Source: CAYYWP01 sp050176585
Lineage (GTDB): Bacteria; Desulfobacterota; Binatia; HRBIN30; CADEER01
Assembly (NCBI GenBank): GCA_050176585.1
Contig: JBFXHX010000001.1
Location: forward strand, 286,513-350,512
Direction: 5' to 3'
DNA length: 64,000 nt
Shown here one piece after another: positions 50,390 to 60,264 of this stretch. The first letter of the stretch is position 1, and the number at the start of each line of letters is the position of its first letter. The position numbers were made by a program, and so were the translations under genes. The notes beneath the pieces are model-generated. The model saw only the letters and a program-made list of their open reading frames with translations. It was not told the DNA's origin and searched no databases.

Positions 50390-53058
50390 CTAGCCGGCGC
50401 GCAATGCGGACGAAGCGGCCGATCCATCCAGGGTGAAATAGAAGGTCGCGCCCTGCCCGGGCGCGCTCTCGGCCCAGATGTGGCCCCCGTGCCGATGGAT
50501 GATGCGTTGCACGATCGCCAGGCCGATCCCTGTCCCTTCGAATTGCTCGCTACGGTGCAGGCGTTCGAACGGCTGGAACAGCTTTTTCGCGTGTTCCATA
50601 TCGAACCCCGTGCCGTTATCGCGCACGAAATACGCAACGCCGTCCCCGTGCTCGGTCGCGCCGAACTCGATGCGTGCGGTCGGCTGCCGGCTCGTGTACT
50701 TCCAGGCGTTGCCGAGCAGGTTCTCCAACGCGATGCGGAGCAGGCGCGCATCGCCCCTGGCGGCGAGGTCAGGTGCGACCACGAATTCCACCTGCCGCTG
50801 GAGCGCCTCGCTCTCGAGCGCGGAGCCAATCTCTAGCGCGAGGGTCCCCAACTGGACGACCTCAGGGGCCATATCCCTGAGCGTCACTTGAGACAGGCTC
50901 AGCAGATCCCGGATGAGTTGTCCCATGCGCCGGACCGCGAGCTGTATGCGGTCTAAGTAGTCGCGTGCTTCGGCGTCGAGTTGCGCCCCGTGCTCCTCGC
51001 GTAAGGCCTGACTGAATCCCTCGATATGCCGCAGTGGCGCGCGGAGATCATGCGACACCGAGTAACTGAACGCCTGCAGCTCCTGATTCGCAGCTTCGAG
51101 CTGGGCGGTGCGCTCGCGGACCCGCTGCTCCAATTCGGCGTTGAGTTCCGAGATCGCCGCTTGCGCGCGCACCCGGTCCGTAACATCGCGTACATACCAT
51201 ACCCTGCCGTAGTATTTTCCGTCCGTCCCGAACATGGGGGCCGAGTACCGGTCCAAAACGCGCCCGTCGCACAAGTGGATCTCTTCATGGCTCGTCTGTT
51301 CTCTGTTCGCGGCGAGAAACCGCACGCGCGCGAGGAAACCCTCCGGATCCACGACCTTATCGAGCACCGATTGCAACGCCTGTTCGTCGTCGCGCAACGC
51401 CATGATCGCCGGTGGAATGTCCCACATGGCGCGGAAACGCTCGTTGAACGAGATCAACGAGCCGTGTTCGCCGACGACGAGGATCCCGTCAGGCGATGTC
51501 TCCTGCTGGGTCTCCAGCACGGCGGTCTTGAATGCGAGTGCTTCTTCGGCTTGCTTTCGGGCCGTGACGTCGCGGGCGATGCCTTGCACTCCGACCGCCG
51601 TGGACCCCTCGTAGATCAACCGGGTGCTGAGCTCCACGGGAAGTTGGCGCCCGGCTTTGGTGACCAACTCTACCTCGTGGAGCTGTGGAGCTTCCCCTCG
51701 CAGTTGTTGCGCCATCGCCGCGCGCGCGGTCTCGAGATGATCGGCGGCGACGACGTGCGCAATATTGAGGCCGCGCACCTCCTCGCGAAAATACCCGATC
51801 AGATGCTCGCCGGCGGCGTTCAGCGAGAGGAAGTCGCCGTTCAGATCGTGGGTGTAGATGATATCGCTCGCATTCTCGATCAAGTCCCGATACCGCGCCT
51901 CGCTCGCCTGGAGCGCTTCCTGGGCGCGCTCGCGCTCGGCGACCTCTTGTTCCAGCCCCCGGATGTAGCCCTGAAGCTGCTCCCGCAAACGCGCCGTCTG
52001 CATCGCCACAGCCAGCTGGTTTGCGATTTCACTGAGGATGTCCCGGTGCGCCATCGTGAACGCCTGGGGCTGTGCCGCGGCCAGGATGAGCACTCCCTGC
52101 AGCGCCCCATTGGCGAGCAGCGCCTCGGTGACGGCGCTGCGCATGCCTATCTCGAACAGGTACTNNNNNNNNNNNNNNNNNNNNNNNNNNNNNNNNNNNN
52201 NNNNNNNNNNNNNNNNNNNNNNNNNNNNNNNNNNNNNNNNNNNNNNNNNNNNNNNNNNNNNNNNGATGCAATTGTGGACTGACCGGCCGGCTCGGTGGCG
52301 CCGAGGTCGGCCTTCGCGATCCTCGTCGTGCGACTCTCCAGGGACAGCGCCGCCAGCGCCGGCTCACCGTTCAGCTGCGCTCGCAGGTGTGCCGCGGTTT
52401 CGGCATCCGCCCCACTGGTCAGGAAGTGTCGTATCCCCCCGCGACCATCGGGAATGCCCACAACCGCGAGCCGCGCACCGACAATCTCCCGCGCCGCGCG
52501 ACAGAGCGCTTGCAGGATCTGCATGGGATCGCGCTCCAGCGCCAGGTCTCGGCTGAAGTCGATCATGGCCGCGAGCCGCGCGTTGGCCGACTGGAGCTCG
52601 TCGACCTTCTCCGAAAGCTTGTCGGTGATGACGCGCAGGTGCTCACGATCGAAGTCGACCCGCGCGGCCTCAGGCGTCGGGAGGTGGCCGCGTCCGCCGA
52701 GCGCCGCGTGCACGATGCGCAGCACGGCTTCGGGTTCCGCTGGTTTGTTGATGATGAGGCAGACACCGCTCGACTGCATCAAAGCGCGCGCTTCCCGTTC
52801 CAGATAATGGGCGGTGTAGAAGACGACGGGTTTGGCGCCGAAGGCGGGCTCGGCGCGCAACCGCCGTACGAATTCGAAACCGTCCATGGTGGGCATGAGG
52901 ATGTCGGTGATCACCAAGTCCGGATGCTCCGCACGGGCGCGGTCGAGGCCCTCTGCGCCGTCCGTGGCTTCAACGGTGCGGTGTCCGTGATACCCGAGGA
53001 GCGTCACCAAGAATTCGCGGTTGGTGACGTGGTCATCGACGATCAGGATCGTGGCCAT
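50390..53058 (-). CDS. Hybrid receiver-GAF-PAS histidine kinase (interrupted by an assembly gap)
   Basis: Before the gap (on the coding strand) is a receiver domain with D8-D9 and phospho-acceptor D52 (LVITDIL) and Lys in IINKPAEP, then a coiled region and the first GAF domain (ILQALCRAAREIVGARLAVVG). After the 100-N gap come the end of a GAF domain (MAHRDILSEIANQLAVAMQ), two PAS domains (ARYRDLIENASDIIYTHDL; TSPDGILVVGEHGSLISFN), a coiled coil, HisKA (SVSHDLRAPLRHIEG) and HATPase ending GTGIGLAIVQRIIHRHGG. I treat this as one gene because the GAF domain appears to run across the gap. The gap length is unknown, so it may be two genes. Frame continuity cannot be checked. Confidence 0.7.
52165..52264. 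other. Assembly gap (100 N)
   Basis: Exactly 100 N, a conventional placeholder; the real length is unknown. It lies inside the GAF region of the hybrid kinase. Confidence 0.99.
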
Positions 53059-53061
53059 GTG

Positions 53062-53880
53062 TCAGCTGACACCCCCTCGGCGCAAGGCGTCCTCGATGGC
53101 GGAGATGACCGCCTGCGGCTCTACCGGCCGCAAGATGAAGTGCGCGCTCGACAGCGCTGCGGCGTGCTGCGGGGTCTGCGGGATGCCCGAAGCCAACACC
53201 ACGATCGGGATGTGCTGCAGGTCGGGGGCGCGCTTGAACAGATCGATCAAATCGGCGCCGCTCTCGTCGCCGATGAACAGGTCGCAGAGCAGTACGTTCG
53301 GCCGGCTGCGCCGGGCGGCGGCGAGTGCTTCATCAACCGTGCGCGCGGTCAACACCGTGTAGCCCAGCGGTTCGAAGGTGCTGCGGGCGAGATCGCGATT
53401 CACCTGCAGATCGTCGACGACCAGGATCGCGATGCCCGTGGACGCTGCCGCCGTGCGGGCTTCGAGATTGGGGCGGTCGTCTGCCTCGACCGCTTGGCGC
53501 TCCCGGCGTTGCTCAGGGCGCAAAAAGGCCTCCACCGCCGACACGAACCGTTCGGGATCGATCGGTTTGGCGATGTAGCCGTCGAAACCGGCCGCCAGCA
53601 GCTTCTCGCGGTCGCCGACCATAGCCAGCGCGGTGACCGCGATCAGCGGTATGTCATGCAACGGCGGGGTAGCCTTGATCCACCGGGCGAACTCGAAGCC
53701 GTCCATCCGCGGCAATTGCACGTCGCAGATCACCAGTGCCGGCGGTGCCGCGCGAACCGCTGCCACGCCCTCGAGGCCGTCATGGGCCGCCGCGACCGTG
53801 TAACCGAACGCGGCGAGCAGGTACGCCATCAGCTCGAGATTGGTGGCGTTGTCTTCGATGATCAGAATGCGGTCCGGCAA
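53062..53880 (-). CDS. Tandem-receiver response regulator
   Basis: This 272-residue protein has two receiver domains and no DNA-binding domain. Domain 1 (about 1-125) has D10, phospho-acceptor D53 (CDVQLPRMDG) and Lys in YIAKPIDP. Domain 2 (about 145-270) has DD in LVVDDLQV and an acceptor in LLCDLFIGDESG, but the position of the conserved Lys reads Arg (FILRPVEP). It lies three bases upstream of the hybrid kinase gene (minus strand) and 63 bp downstream of another PAS kinase, so all three are probably co-transcribed and may form a phospho-relay. Confidence 0.9.
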   Translation of the reverse strand: MPDRILIIEDNATNLELMAYLLAAFGYTVAAAHDGLEGVAAVRAAPPALVICDVQLPRMDGFEFARWIKATPPLHDIPLIAVTALAMVGDREKLLAAGFDGYIAKPIDPERFVSAVEAFLRPEQRRERQAVEADDRPNLEARTAAASTGIAILVVDDLQVNRDLARSTFEPLGYTVLTARTVDEALAAARRSRPNVLLCDLFIGDESGADLIDLFKRAPDLQHIPIVVLASGIPQTPQHAAALSSAHFILRPVEPQAVISAIEDALRRGGVS

Positions 53881-53943
53881 TCAGCACTCTCGCCCGCTGT
53901 CTCGAACGTTCGTGTGTGTACCGAGCGCGCCTGCGCGCCGCAT

Positions 53944-55496
53944 TCAACCCCCGTGCTCCGGGATGATCAATGCGAAGCGGCTGCCGCGCCCAAACGCGCT
54001 CTCGAATTCGATCCGGCCGCCGAGCAAAGCCGCGAGGCGCTGGCTCAGATGCAACCCGAGGCCGGTTCCCTCGGCGCGGCGCGCGGCACCAACCTGTCGG
54101 AACGCTTCGAACAGGCTGCTTTGATCCTCCGCTCGGATTCCGACGCCGGTATCCTCGACGCAGATCTCCGTCGCGACGTTCTCGCCCGCGTGCTGAGGGG
54201 AGACAACGATGCGCACAGTGCCGTGTTCGGTGAACTTGATCGCGTTGTTCGCGAGGTTGAGCAGAATCTGGCTCAGCACTCGCCGATCTGTATGCAGGAC
54301 CGGATCGTGGCCGGTATCGATCTGAAACTGCAGGCCCTTGGCTTCCGCGAGGGGTCGCAAGGTCGAGCCCACCTCCTCGATCACGTTGCCGCAGTGCACG
54401 GGCTCGCAATCCAGCTCCACTTTGCCGGACTCGATCTTGGCGAGATCGAGTAGATCGTTGATGAGCGAGAGCAGGTGCTTCGCGCTGTGCTGCACCGTCT
54501 GCAACTGGCGTTGCTGATCCGGTGTGAGCGGACCCGGCAGCTTCATCAGCAACGTGCCGGTGAACCCGATGATTGCGTTCAGGGGTGTCCGGAGCTCGTG
54601 GCTCATGCTGGCCAGAAAGCGGTCTTTCGCGCGGTTTGCGTTTTCCAGCTCGAGGTTCTTCTCCTGCAACGCCTCCGCAACGCGCTGTCGGTCTGTGATG
54701 TCGCGAATCGAGCTGCTCACGAGGATACCGCCATCCGTTTCCAGCGGGCTTAGGCTGATCTCGACCGGAAACTCGGTTCCGTCCTTCCGCCGCCCTCGGA
54801 GGTCCAGTCCCGCGCCCATGGGGCGCACGCGCGGCTCGCGAAAATACGCCGTCCGATGCGCCACGTGCTGGCGGCGGAACTGGCTCGGGACCAGTATTTC
54901 GATCGGCTCGCCGAGCAGCTCGGCGCGCGCATACCCGAACAGCTGCTCGGCTTGCGAGTTGACGAGCACGATCGCTCCCTCGGCGTCGACGATCACCATC
55001 GCGTCGGGCGCGGACTCGAGCAGATCGCGAAATCGCGCTTCCGCGCGCTGGCGCTCGCTCACGTCGCGAATGGCGGTTGAGATCAACAGCCCTTCATCGG
55101 TCTCGAGCGGGCTGAGGCTGATCTCGACCGGGAACTCGCGGCCGTCCCGGCGACGCCCGTAGAGCTCCAAGCGCGCTCCCATCGGCCGAGCGCGCGCATC
55201 GTCCACGTAGCGCGCGCGGTGGTACAGGTGCGCGCCCCGGTACCGCTCGGGAATCAACAACTCCACGGTCCGTCCGAGGAGATCGGCGCGCGCGTAGCCG
55301 AACAGCAGCTCGGCTTGGGCGTTCACGAGCGCGATTCGCCCCTCGCGATCGGTCACGATGATGGCGTCGGGAGCCGCATCCAGCAAGCTGCGGTATCTGG
55401 CCTCCGATCGCCGAGCGGCGACGAGCTCAGTCTCTGGAGAGCCGGACGCCACGCTCGAGATCCATCGGAGCGACCCAACCCCCGGCACGCCGCCTA
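53944..55496 (-). CDS. PAS-PAS sensor histidine kinase (5' end in assembly gap)
   Basis: The last 517 or so residues of a kinase are present; the start is lost in the 100-N gap at 55497-55596. Visible domains are two similar PAS domains (RYRSLLDAAPDAIIVTDREG and RFRDLLESAPDAMVIVDAEG), each with a LLFGYARADLLG/LFGYARAELLG core and PVEISLSPLET. A short coiled coil, HisKA (SMSHELRTPLNAIIGF) and HATPase (LLNLANNAIKFTEHG, GVGIRAEDQ, GTGLGLHL) follow. No membrane segment is seen, so it should be cytosolic. The two PAS domains are close paralogues. Confidence 0.9.
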
Positions 55497-55596
55497 NNNN
55501 NNNNNNNNNNNNNNNNNNNNNNNNNNNNNNNNNNNNNNNNNNNNNNNNNNNNNNNNNNNNNNNNNNNNNNNNNNNNNNNNNNNNNNNNNNNNNNNN
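55497..55596. other. Assembly gap (100 N)
   Basis: Exactly 100 N. It separates the kinase (minus) from the surface protein (plus), so the starts of both genes and their promoters are hidden here. Confidence 0.99.
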
Positions 55597-58500
55597 GTCG
55601 GCAGTTTCACAAAGGCCACGGCGGTCGCGCCGGCGAGTCAGACGGTTGCACACGGCCTCGGCGAAACGCCGAAGGCGCTGATTCTCTGGACGAACGGCAA
55701 GACCAACGAGTCCTTCAGCGCCAATTTCGTCTTTGGCTTCGGTGCCACGGACGGGGCGAATAGCCGCGCGGTGGGCGGTGCCAGCCAGAACAACCTCAGG
55801 CCTGCCAATGCGAGTCGCCGATTCGCCGGCAAGGTGCTCACCCTCGTGCAATGGAGCGAGACGTTGCTCGCGGAGGCGGACCTCACCTCCTGGGACGCGA
55901 CGAACTTCACCCTGAATTGGACCACCAACAACACCACTGCTTACCGTATTCACTTCATCGCGATCGGCGGATCGGACGTGTCGGCGAAGGTGTTGGATTG
56001 GACGATGCCGTCCTCTACCGGTGTCCAAAGCGTCACCAGCGTCGGCTTCAAACCCGACACGGTCATTCACTTTCACGCCAACGGGCTCGCCGGAACGCCG
56101 CCGCTGTCGGCGAAAAACGCCGCCTTTGCCCTCGGGGCGATGGATGCGAACGGCAACGAGTGGGCGAACGCGGTCCTCAGCATGGACGGTGACTTTTCCA
56201 CCGATGTACAGCGCGCGCAGCAGACAGATGCCGGCATTCTCGTGTTGAACAATTCGCTAGCTGTCACCAAGAAAGCCTCCTGGGTTTCGATGGACGCGGA
56301 TGGCTTCACGGTGAATTTCTCCACCGCCGACTCCACACTCGGACGCGTGTTCACCTTGGCAATGAAGGGCGTGAACGCCAAGGCCGGCAGCATATCGAAG
56401 AGCACGGCCGCGGCGCCGGCCAGCCAGGCCGTTACGGGTGTCGGATTTCAGCCCGGCCTCGTGTTGCTGTCCAGCGTTCAAGATGTCACGCGAGCGGCTC
56501 CGGTCAGCCAGACGCGCTACGGAATCGGTGCCGCCGCCGGCTCGTCCGAGGGTGCGTCCTCGCTAACCGACTCGACCGGCGGAGAGGAGCGCACGAGGGT
56601 CTCCGGCATCGACAAGCTCAGCAAGGCCTTCGTGAAGGTGAACAACAGCTCGCCGAGCATCGACGCCGAAGCCGACATGACGAGCTTCGATAGCAGCGGC
56701 TTCACGCTGAACTGGACCACGAACGACTCGGTGGCAACGGAGATTGCGTACCTCGCGCTGGCGCTCGCGCCGAGCCCGACGCCGACGAGCACGCCGTCGA
56801 GCACTCGAACAGCCACCGCTACCGCTACACAGACGGCGACGCTCACCAGCACGGCGACCGCCACGTGGACGCCGAGCAGCACGCCGACGAGTACGCCGAC
56901 GAGCACACCCACGCGCACCCCGACGCAAACGCCCACGGCCACGCCGACCAACACACCCACGGCCACGCCAACGGCGACGAATACCGCGACGCCGACGAAT
57001 ACGCCAACCCACACGGCGACACAGACGCCGACGGCGACACATACGGCGACCGGGACCGCGACGGCCACGGCGAGTCATACTGCGACCCACACGTTCACCC
57101 AGACGCCAACGGTGACACCGACCGCGACGCCAACGAACACGCCCACCGATACGGCGACGCCGACGCATACGCCGACCGCCACCCCGACGGCGACCCCCAC
57201 GGATACGGCGACCGATACGCCCACCGCGACGCCGACGCACACGGGGACCAATACGCCGACCAACACGCCGACCGCGACACCGACCTCGACGCGGACGCCG
57301 ACCTCGACGCCGACACCGACCGGCACGCCGACGTCGACGCCGACCGACACACCGCCTCATACGCCGACCGCGACGCCTACGATCACGCTGACGGCGACCA
57401 TCACCGACACGGCGACCGTCACACCCACGGAAACGCGCACGCCGACCGGCACTTTGCCGCCCACGAACACGGCTACGGAGACGCCCACGGCCACCGCTAC
57501 AGGGACGGTGACGGACACTCCGACGATCACGCCGACGGCGACGGAGACGCCGACTCAGACGTTTACGAGCACGCCGACGGAGACCCCGACTGCGACTGCG
57601 ACCAATACGTCAACGCCGACCGCGACGCCCACGGACACGCCGACGCCAACGCCGACCGCGACGCCGACTGACACGCCGACNNNNNNNNNNNNNNNNNNNN
57701 NNNNNNNNNNNNNNNNNNNNNNNNNNNNNNNNNNNNNNNNNNNNNNNNNNNNNNNNNNNNNNNNNNNNNNNNNNNNNNNNGATACGCCGACTGCGACGCC
57801 GACCGATACGCCGAGCTCAACGCCCACTCAGACCCCGACGGATACGCCGACGTCCACCCCGACTGACACGGCCACCGCTACGCCGACGGGCACCCCCACC
57901 GACACGCCCACGGCAACCCCGACTGAAACGCCGACGGATACGCCGACCGAGACACCGACGGAGACACCGACGAACACGGCGACCGTGACGCCGACGAATA
58001 CGCCGACCGCCACGCCAACCGATACGCCGACCGCGACGCCCACTCAGACGCCGACGGATACGCCGACGGCGACGCCGACCGACACGCCGACTGAAACGCC
58101 GACTGAAACGCCGACGGATACGCCGACGGCCACGCCGACCGCGACCGATACGCCGACTCAGACGCCGACGCGCACGCCGACCCAGACGCGCACGGAAACG
58201 CCGACCGTGACCGCCACGGCGACCAGCACGCACACCGAAACGCCGACACAGACCCCGACGAATACGCCGAACCCGCTGCTCACTGCAGAGAAAGTCGCCC
58301 AGCTCATCGCCGACAACGACCTCGACGGCATCCCCTCGCCCGGAGATGTCCTGCGGTATGAGATCGCCATCGAAAACAGTGGCGACGGGGACGCGACGGA
58401 CGTCATTTTCGACGACATACCCGACAGCTTGACGATTCTCGTCGCGGGCACGGTCACCACGACGCAGGGATCGATCACCGCCGGGAATGGGGGAGCGCCC

Positions 58501-60264
58501 CCGGTCACCGTGGACCTCGGAACGATCGTTGCCGGCGCGGGCGCGGTCGTAACGTTCGACGTTACGATCGACAACTTGCCGCCCGCGGTCACGAGCGTCG
58601 TCAATCAGGGAACAGTGGCGAGCGCGGAGCTGCCGACGATCTCGACCGACGATCCAAGTGTCGGTGGGAGGGGCGATCCCACGATGACGCTCGTCACCGG
58701 AGCACCGCTGTTGCGGGCCGAGAAGACGGCGATGTTGGCGAGCGACAACGATCTGGACGGCGTCCCTTCCCCCGGTGATCGCATCGTCTATCAGGTCGTG
58801 ATTGCCAACGCCGGCCACGCGGCGGCCACCGGCGTTGTGTTCAGCGACACGCCCGATGTGAACAGCCCGCTGGTGGCGGGATCTGTCACCACGACGCAGG
58901 GAATGGTGACCAGTGGCAACACGACGGGTGCTACGGCCGTCCGTGTCGATGTGGGCACCGTGCCGGCACACGCGAGCCTCGTCATCGCGTTTGCGGTCGA
59001 AATCGCCAACCCGCTGCCCGCCGGAGTCGCGCAGATTCGCAACCAAGGCGTGGTGAGTAGCGACCAGCTACCGGTCGCGCTCACGGACGATCCGGGACAG
59101 GCGGGCCATGAGAATCCGACCGTTACGGAGATCGATGCAGCGGCGCTGCTGCGCGCGACCAAGACCGCAACGCTGCTGGTCGATGCCGATGGAGACGCAT
59201 CGCCCTCGCCGGGCGATACGCTGCTGTACCAGGTACACGTGCGCAACATCGGGAACGGCGGCGTCACGGGCGTTGTCCTCACCGACTTCCCGGACCTAAA
59301 CACCTCGCTGGTGAGCGGCAGCGTCCGGACGAGCCGCGGTGTGGTGCTCGACGGCGATGGTGGCGCGCCGCCGGTCGTCGTGAGTTTCGGAACGGTGGCC
59401 GGTGGCGGCGACTCCGCCGACGTGTCGTTTCACGTCACCATCAACGACCCGTTACCCGCCGAAATCACGTCCGTCGCCAACCAAGGCAGCGTGAGCAGCG
59501 ATCAGCTTCCGGCGGTGTTGACGGATGATCCGCTGGCGGCGGGGAGCTTAGACGCGAGCGTCACCTTCGTTCGGGCCGTTCCCGACATCGTGGCCACCCA
59601 GACCGCCATTCTCGCCGTGGACGCCGACGGCGATGGCTTGCCGTCGCCGGGCGACACGCTGCTCTATGATGTGACCATTACGAACCGCGGCGCCGCAGCC
59701 GCGACCGGCACTGCGCTCAACGAAGTGCTGAGCTCGCACACCGCGCTGGTCACCGGTTCGGTGCACACCAGCGCGGGAACGGTGACGCAGGGCAATGCGC
59801 CCGGGCAGACGTCCGTGGCCGTGTCGGTCGGAACGATTCCGGGTAAGGGCGTGAGTGTCAGGGTGACGTTCCGGGTCACCATAAATGATCCGCTACCCGA
59901 CGGCGTCACGTTCGTGCAGAACCAAGGCTCGCTGCTCGGACAGAATTTTCCCACCCTGCTCACCGATGATCCGGATGCCCCACCCTGCAGGATCCGACGA
60001 TTACCCGTCTCGCACCGGTGCCCGCGATATCGGTCGCGAAAATCGCCGTCCTGGACACCGACGCGGATAGCAACGGAATCGTCTCCCCCGGCGACACATT
60101 GCGGTACCACGTCGCGATCCACAACAGCGGCGATGAGGCAGCCGCAGACGTGCTGCTCGTCGACCTACCCGACGCCAGCACGCCGCTGGTGGTCGGATCC
60201 GTGCAGACCAGCGCCGGTGTGGTCGCGGAGGGCAACGCTTCCGGCGATACTACGGTTCGCGTGA
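55597..60264 (+). CDS. Giant TPT-repeat/DUF11 surface protein, 5' segment
   Basis: The frame is open from the gap, so the start is missing. Two related N-terminal domains of roughly 190 residues cover 55597-56395 and 56390-56760; both begin with a GSFTKATA/GSISKSTA motif, and the pattern FTLNWTTN occurs in each. From 56770 to 58272 comes a linker of (T-P-T-x) repeats interrupted by a 100-N gap. Then follow four DUF11-type modules, each with a calcium-loop-like motif (DNDLDGIPSPGD, DNDLDGVPSPGD, DADGDASPSPGD, DADGDGLPSPGD). Protein-family similarity in this frame stops near 59985, and the last 90 codons to 60264 are out of family. A frameshift there joins it to the next entry. Confidence 0.85.
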   Translation, partial: VGSFTKATAVAPASQTVAHGLGETPKALILWTNGKTNESFSANFVFGFGATDGANSRAVGGASQNNLRPANASRRFAGKVLTLVQWSETLLAEADLTSWDATNFTLNWTTNNTTAYRIHFIAIGGSDVSAKVLDWTMPSSTGVQSVTSVGFKPDTVIHFHANGLAGTPPLSAKNAAFALGAMDANGNEWANAVLSMDGDFSTDVQRAQQTDAGILVLNNSLAVTKKASWVSMDADGFTVNFSTADSTLGRVFTLAMKGVNAKAGSISKSTAAAPASQAVTGVGFQPGLVLLSSVQDVTRAAPVSQTRYGIGAAAGSSEGASSLTDSTGGEERTRVSGIDKLSKAFVKVNNSSPSIDAEADMTSFDSSGFTLNWTTNDSVATEIAYLALALAPSPTPTSTPSSTRTATATATQTATLTSTATATWTPSSTPTSTPTSTPTRTPTQTPTATPTNTPTATPTATNTATPTNTPTHTATQTPTATHTATGTATATASHTATHTFTQTPTVTPTATPTNTPTDTATPTHTPTATPTATPTDTATDTPTATPTHTGTNTPTNTPTATPTSTRTPTSTPTPTGTPTSTPTDTPPHTPTATPTITLTATITDTATVTPTETRTPTGTLPPTNTATETPTATATGTVTDTPTITPTATETPTQTFTSTPTETPTATATNTSTPTATPTDTPTPTPTATPTDTPXXXXXXXXXXXXXXXXXXXXXXXXXXXXXXXXXXDTPTATPTDTPSSTPTQTPTDTPTSTPTDTATATPTGTPTDTPTATPTETPTDTPTETPTETPTNTATVTPTNTPTATPTDTPTATPTQTPTDTPTATPTDTPTETPTETPTDTPTATPTATDTPTQTPTRTPTQTRTETPTVTATATSTHTETPTQTPTNTPNPLLTAEKVAQLIADNDLDGIPSPGDVLRYEIAIENSGDGDATDVIFDDIPDSLTILVAGTVTTTQGSITAGNGGAPPVTVDLGTIVAGAGAVVTFDVTIDNLPPAVTSVVNQGTVASAELPTISTDDPSVGGRGDPTMTLVTGAPLLRAEKTAMLASDNDLDGVPSPGDRIVYQVVIANAGHAAATGVVFSDTPDVNSPLVAGSVTTTQGMVTSGNTTGATAVRVDVGTVPAHASLVIAFAVEIANPLPAGVAQIRNQGVVSSDQLPVALTDDPGQAGHENPTVTEIDAAALLRATKTATLLVDADGDASPSPGDTLLYQVHVRNIGNGGVTGVVLTDFPDLNTSLVSGSVRTSRGVVLDGDGGAPPVVVSFGTVAGGGDSADVSFHVTINDPLPAEITSVANQGSVSSDQLPAVLTDDPLAAGSLDASVTFVRAVPDIVATQTAILAVDADGDGLPSPGDTLLYDVTITNRGAAAATGTALNEVLSSHTALVTGSVHTSAGTVTQGNAPGQTSVAVSVGTIPGKGVSVRVTFRVTINDPLPDGVTFVQNQGSLLGQNFPTLLTDDPDAPPCRIRRLPVSHRCPRYRSRKSPSWTPTRIATESSPPATHCGTTSRSTTAAMRQPQTCCSSTYPTPARRWWSDPCRPAPVWSRRATLPAILRFA
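56770..58272 (+). repeat. T-P-T-x low-complexity linker repeat
   Basis: About 500 codons encode alternating Thr-Pro-Thr plus one variable residue (Ala, Asn, Asp, Glu, Ser, Gln, Arg, Gly or His) with a 12-nt period. The 100-N gap at 57681-57780 lies inside, so the true copy number is unknown. Opposite-strand frames read as Gly-Val-rich polypeptides and are shadows. Such TPT linkers are thought to be extended, glycosylatable stalks. Confidence 0.9.
57681..57780. other. Assembly gap (100 N) inside the TPT repeat
   Basis: Exactly 100 N within the low-complexity array. Collapse of short repeats in assembly is the probable cause, so repeat number and gene length are uncertain. Confidence 0.99.

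Noticed and set aside
56770..58272. CRISPR-like array suggested by short periodic repeats
   Set aside because: The period is 12 nt, codes for T-P-T-x in one long open frame, and shows no alternating repeat and unique-spacer structure.
57075..58604. Minus-strand open frames rich in Gly and Val
   Set aside because: They are reverse readings of the TPT codon repeat (ACG/CCG) and have no start signal or family similarity.
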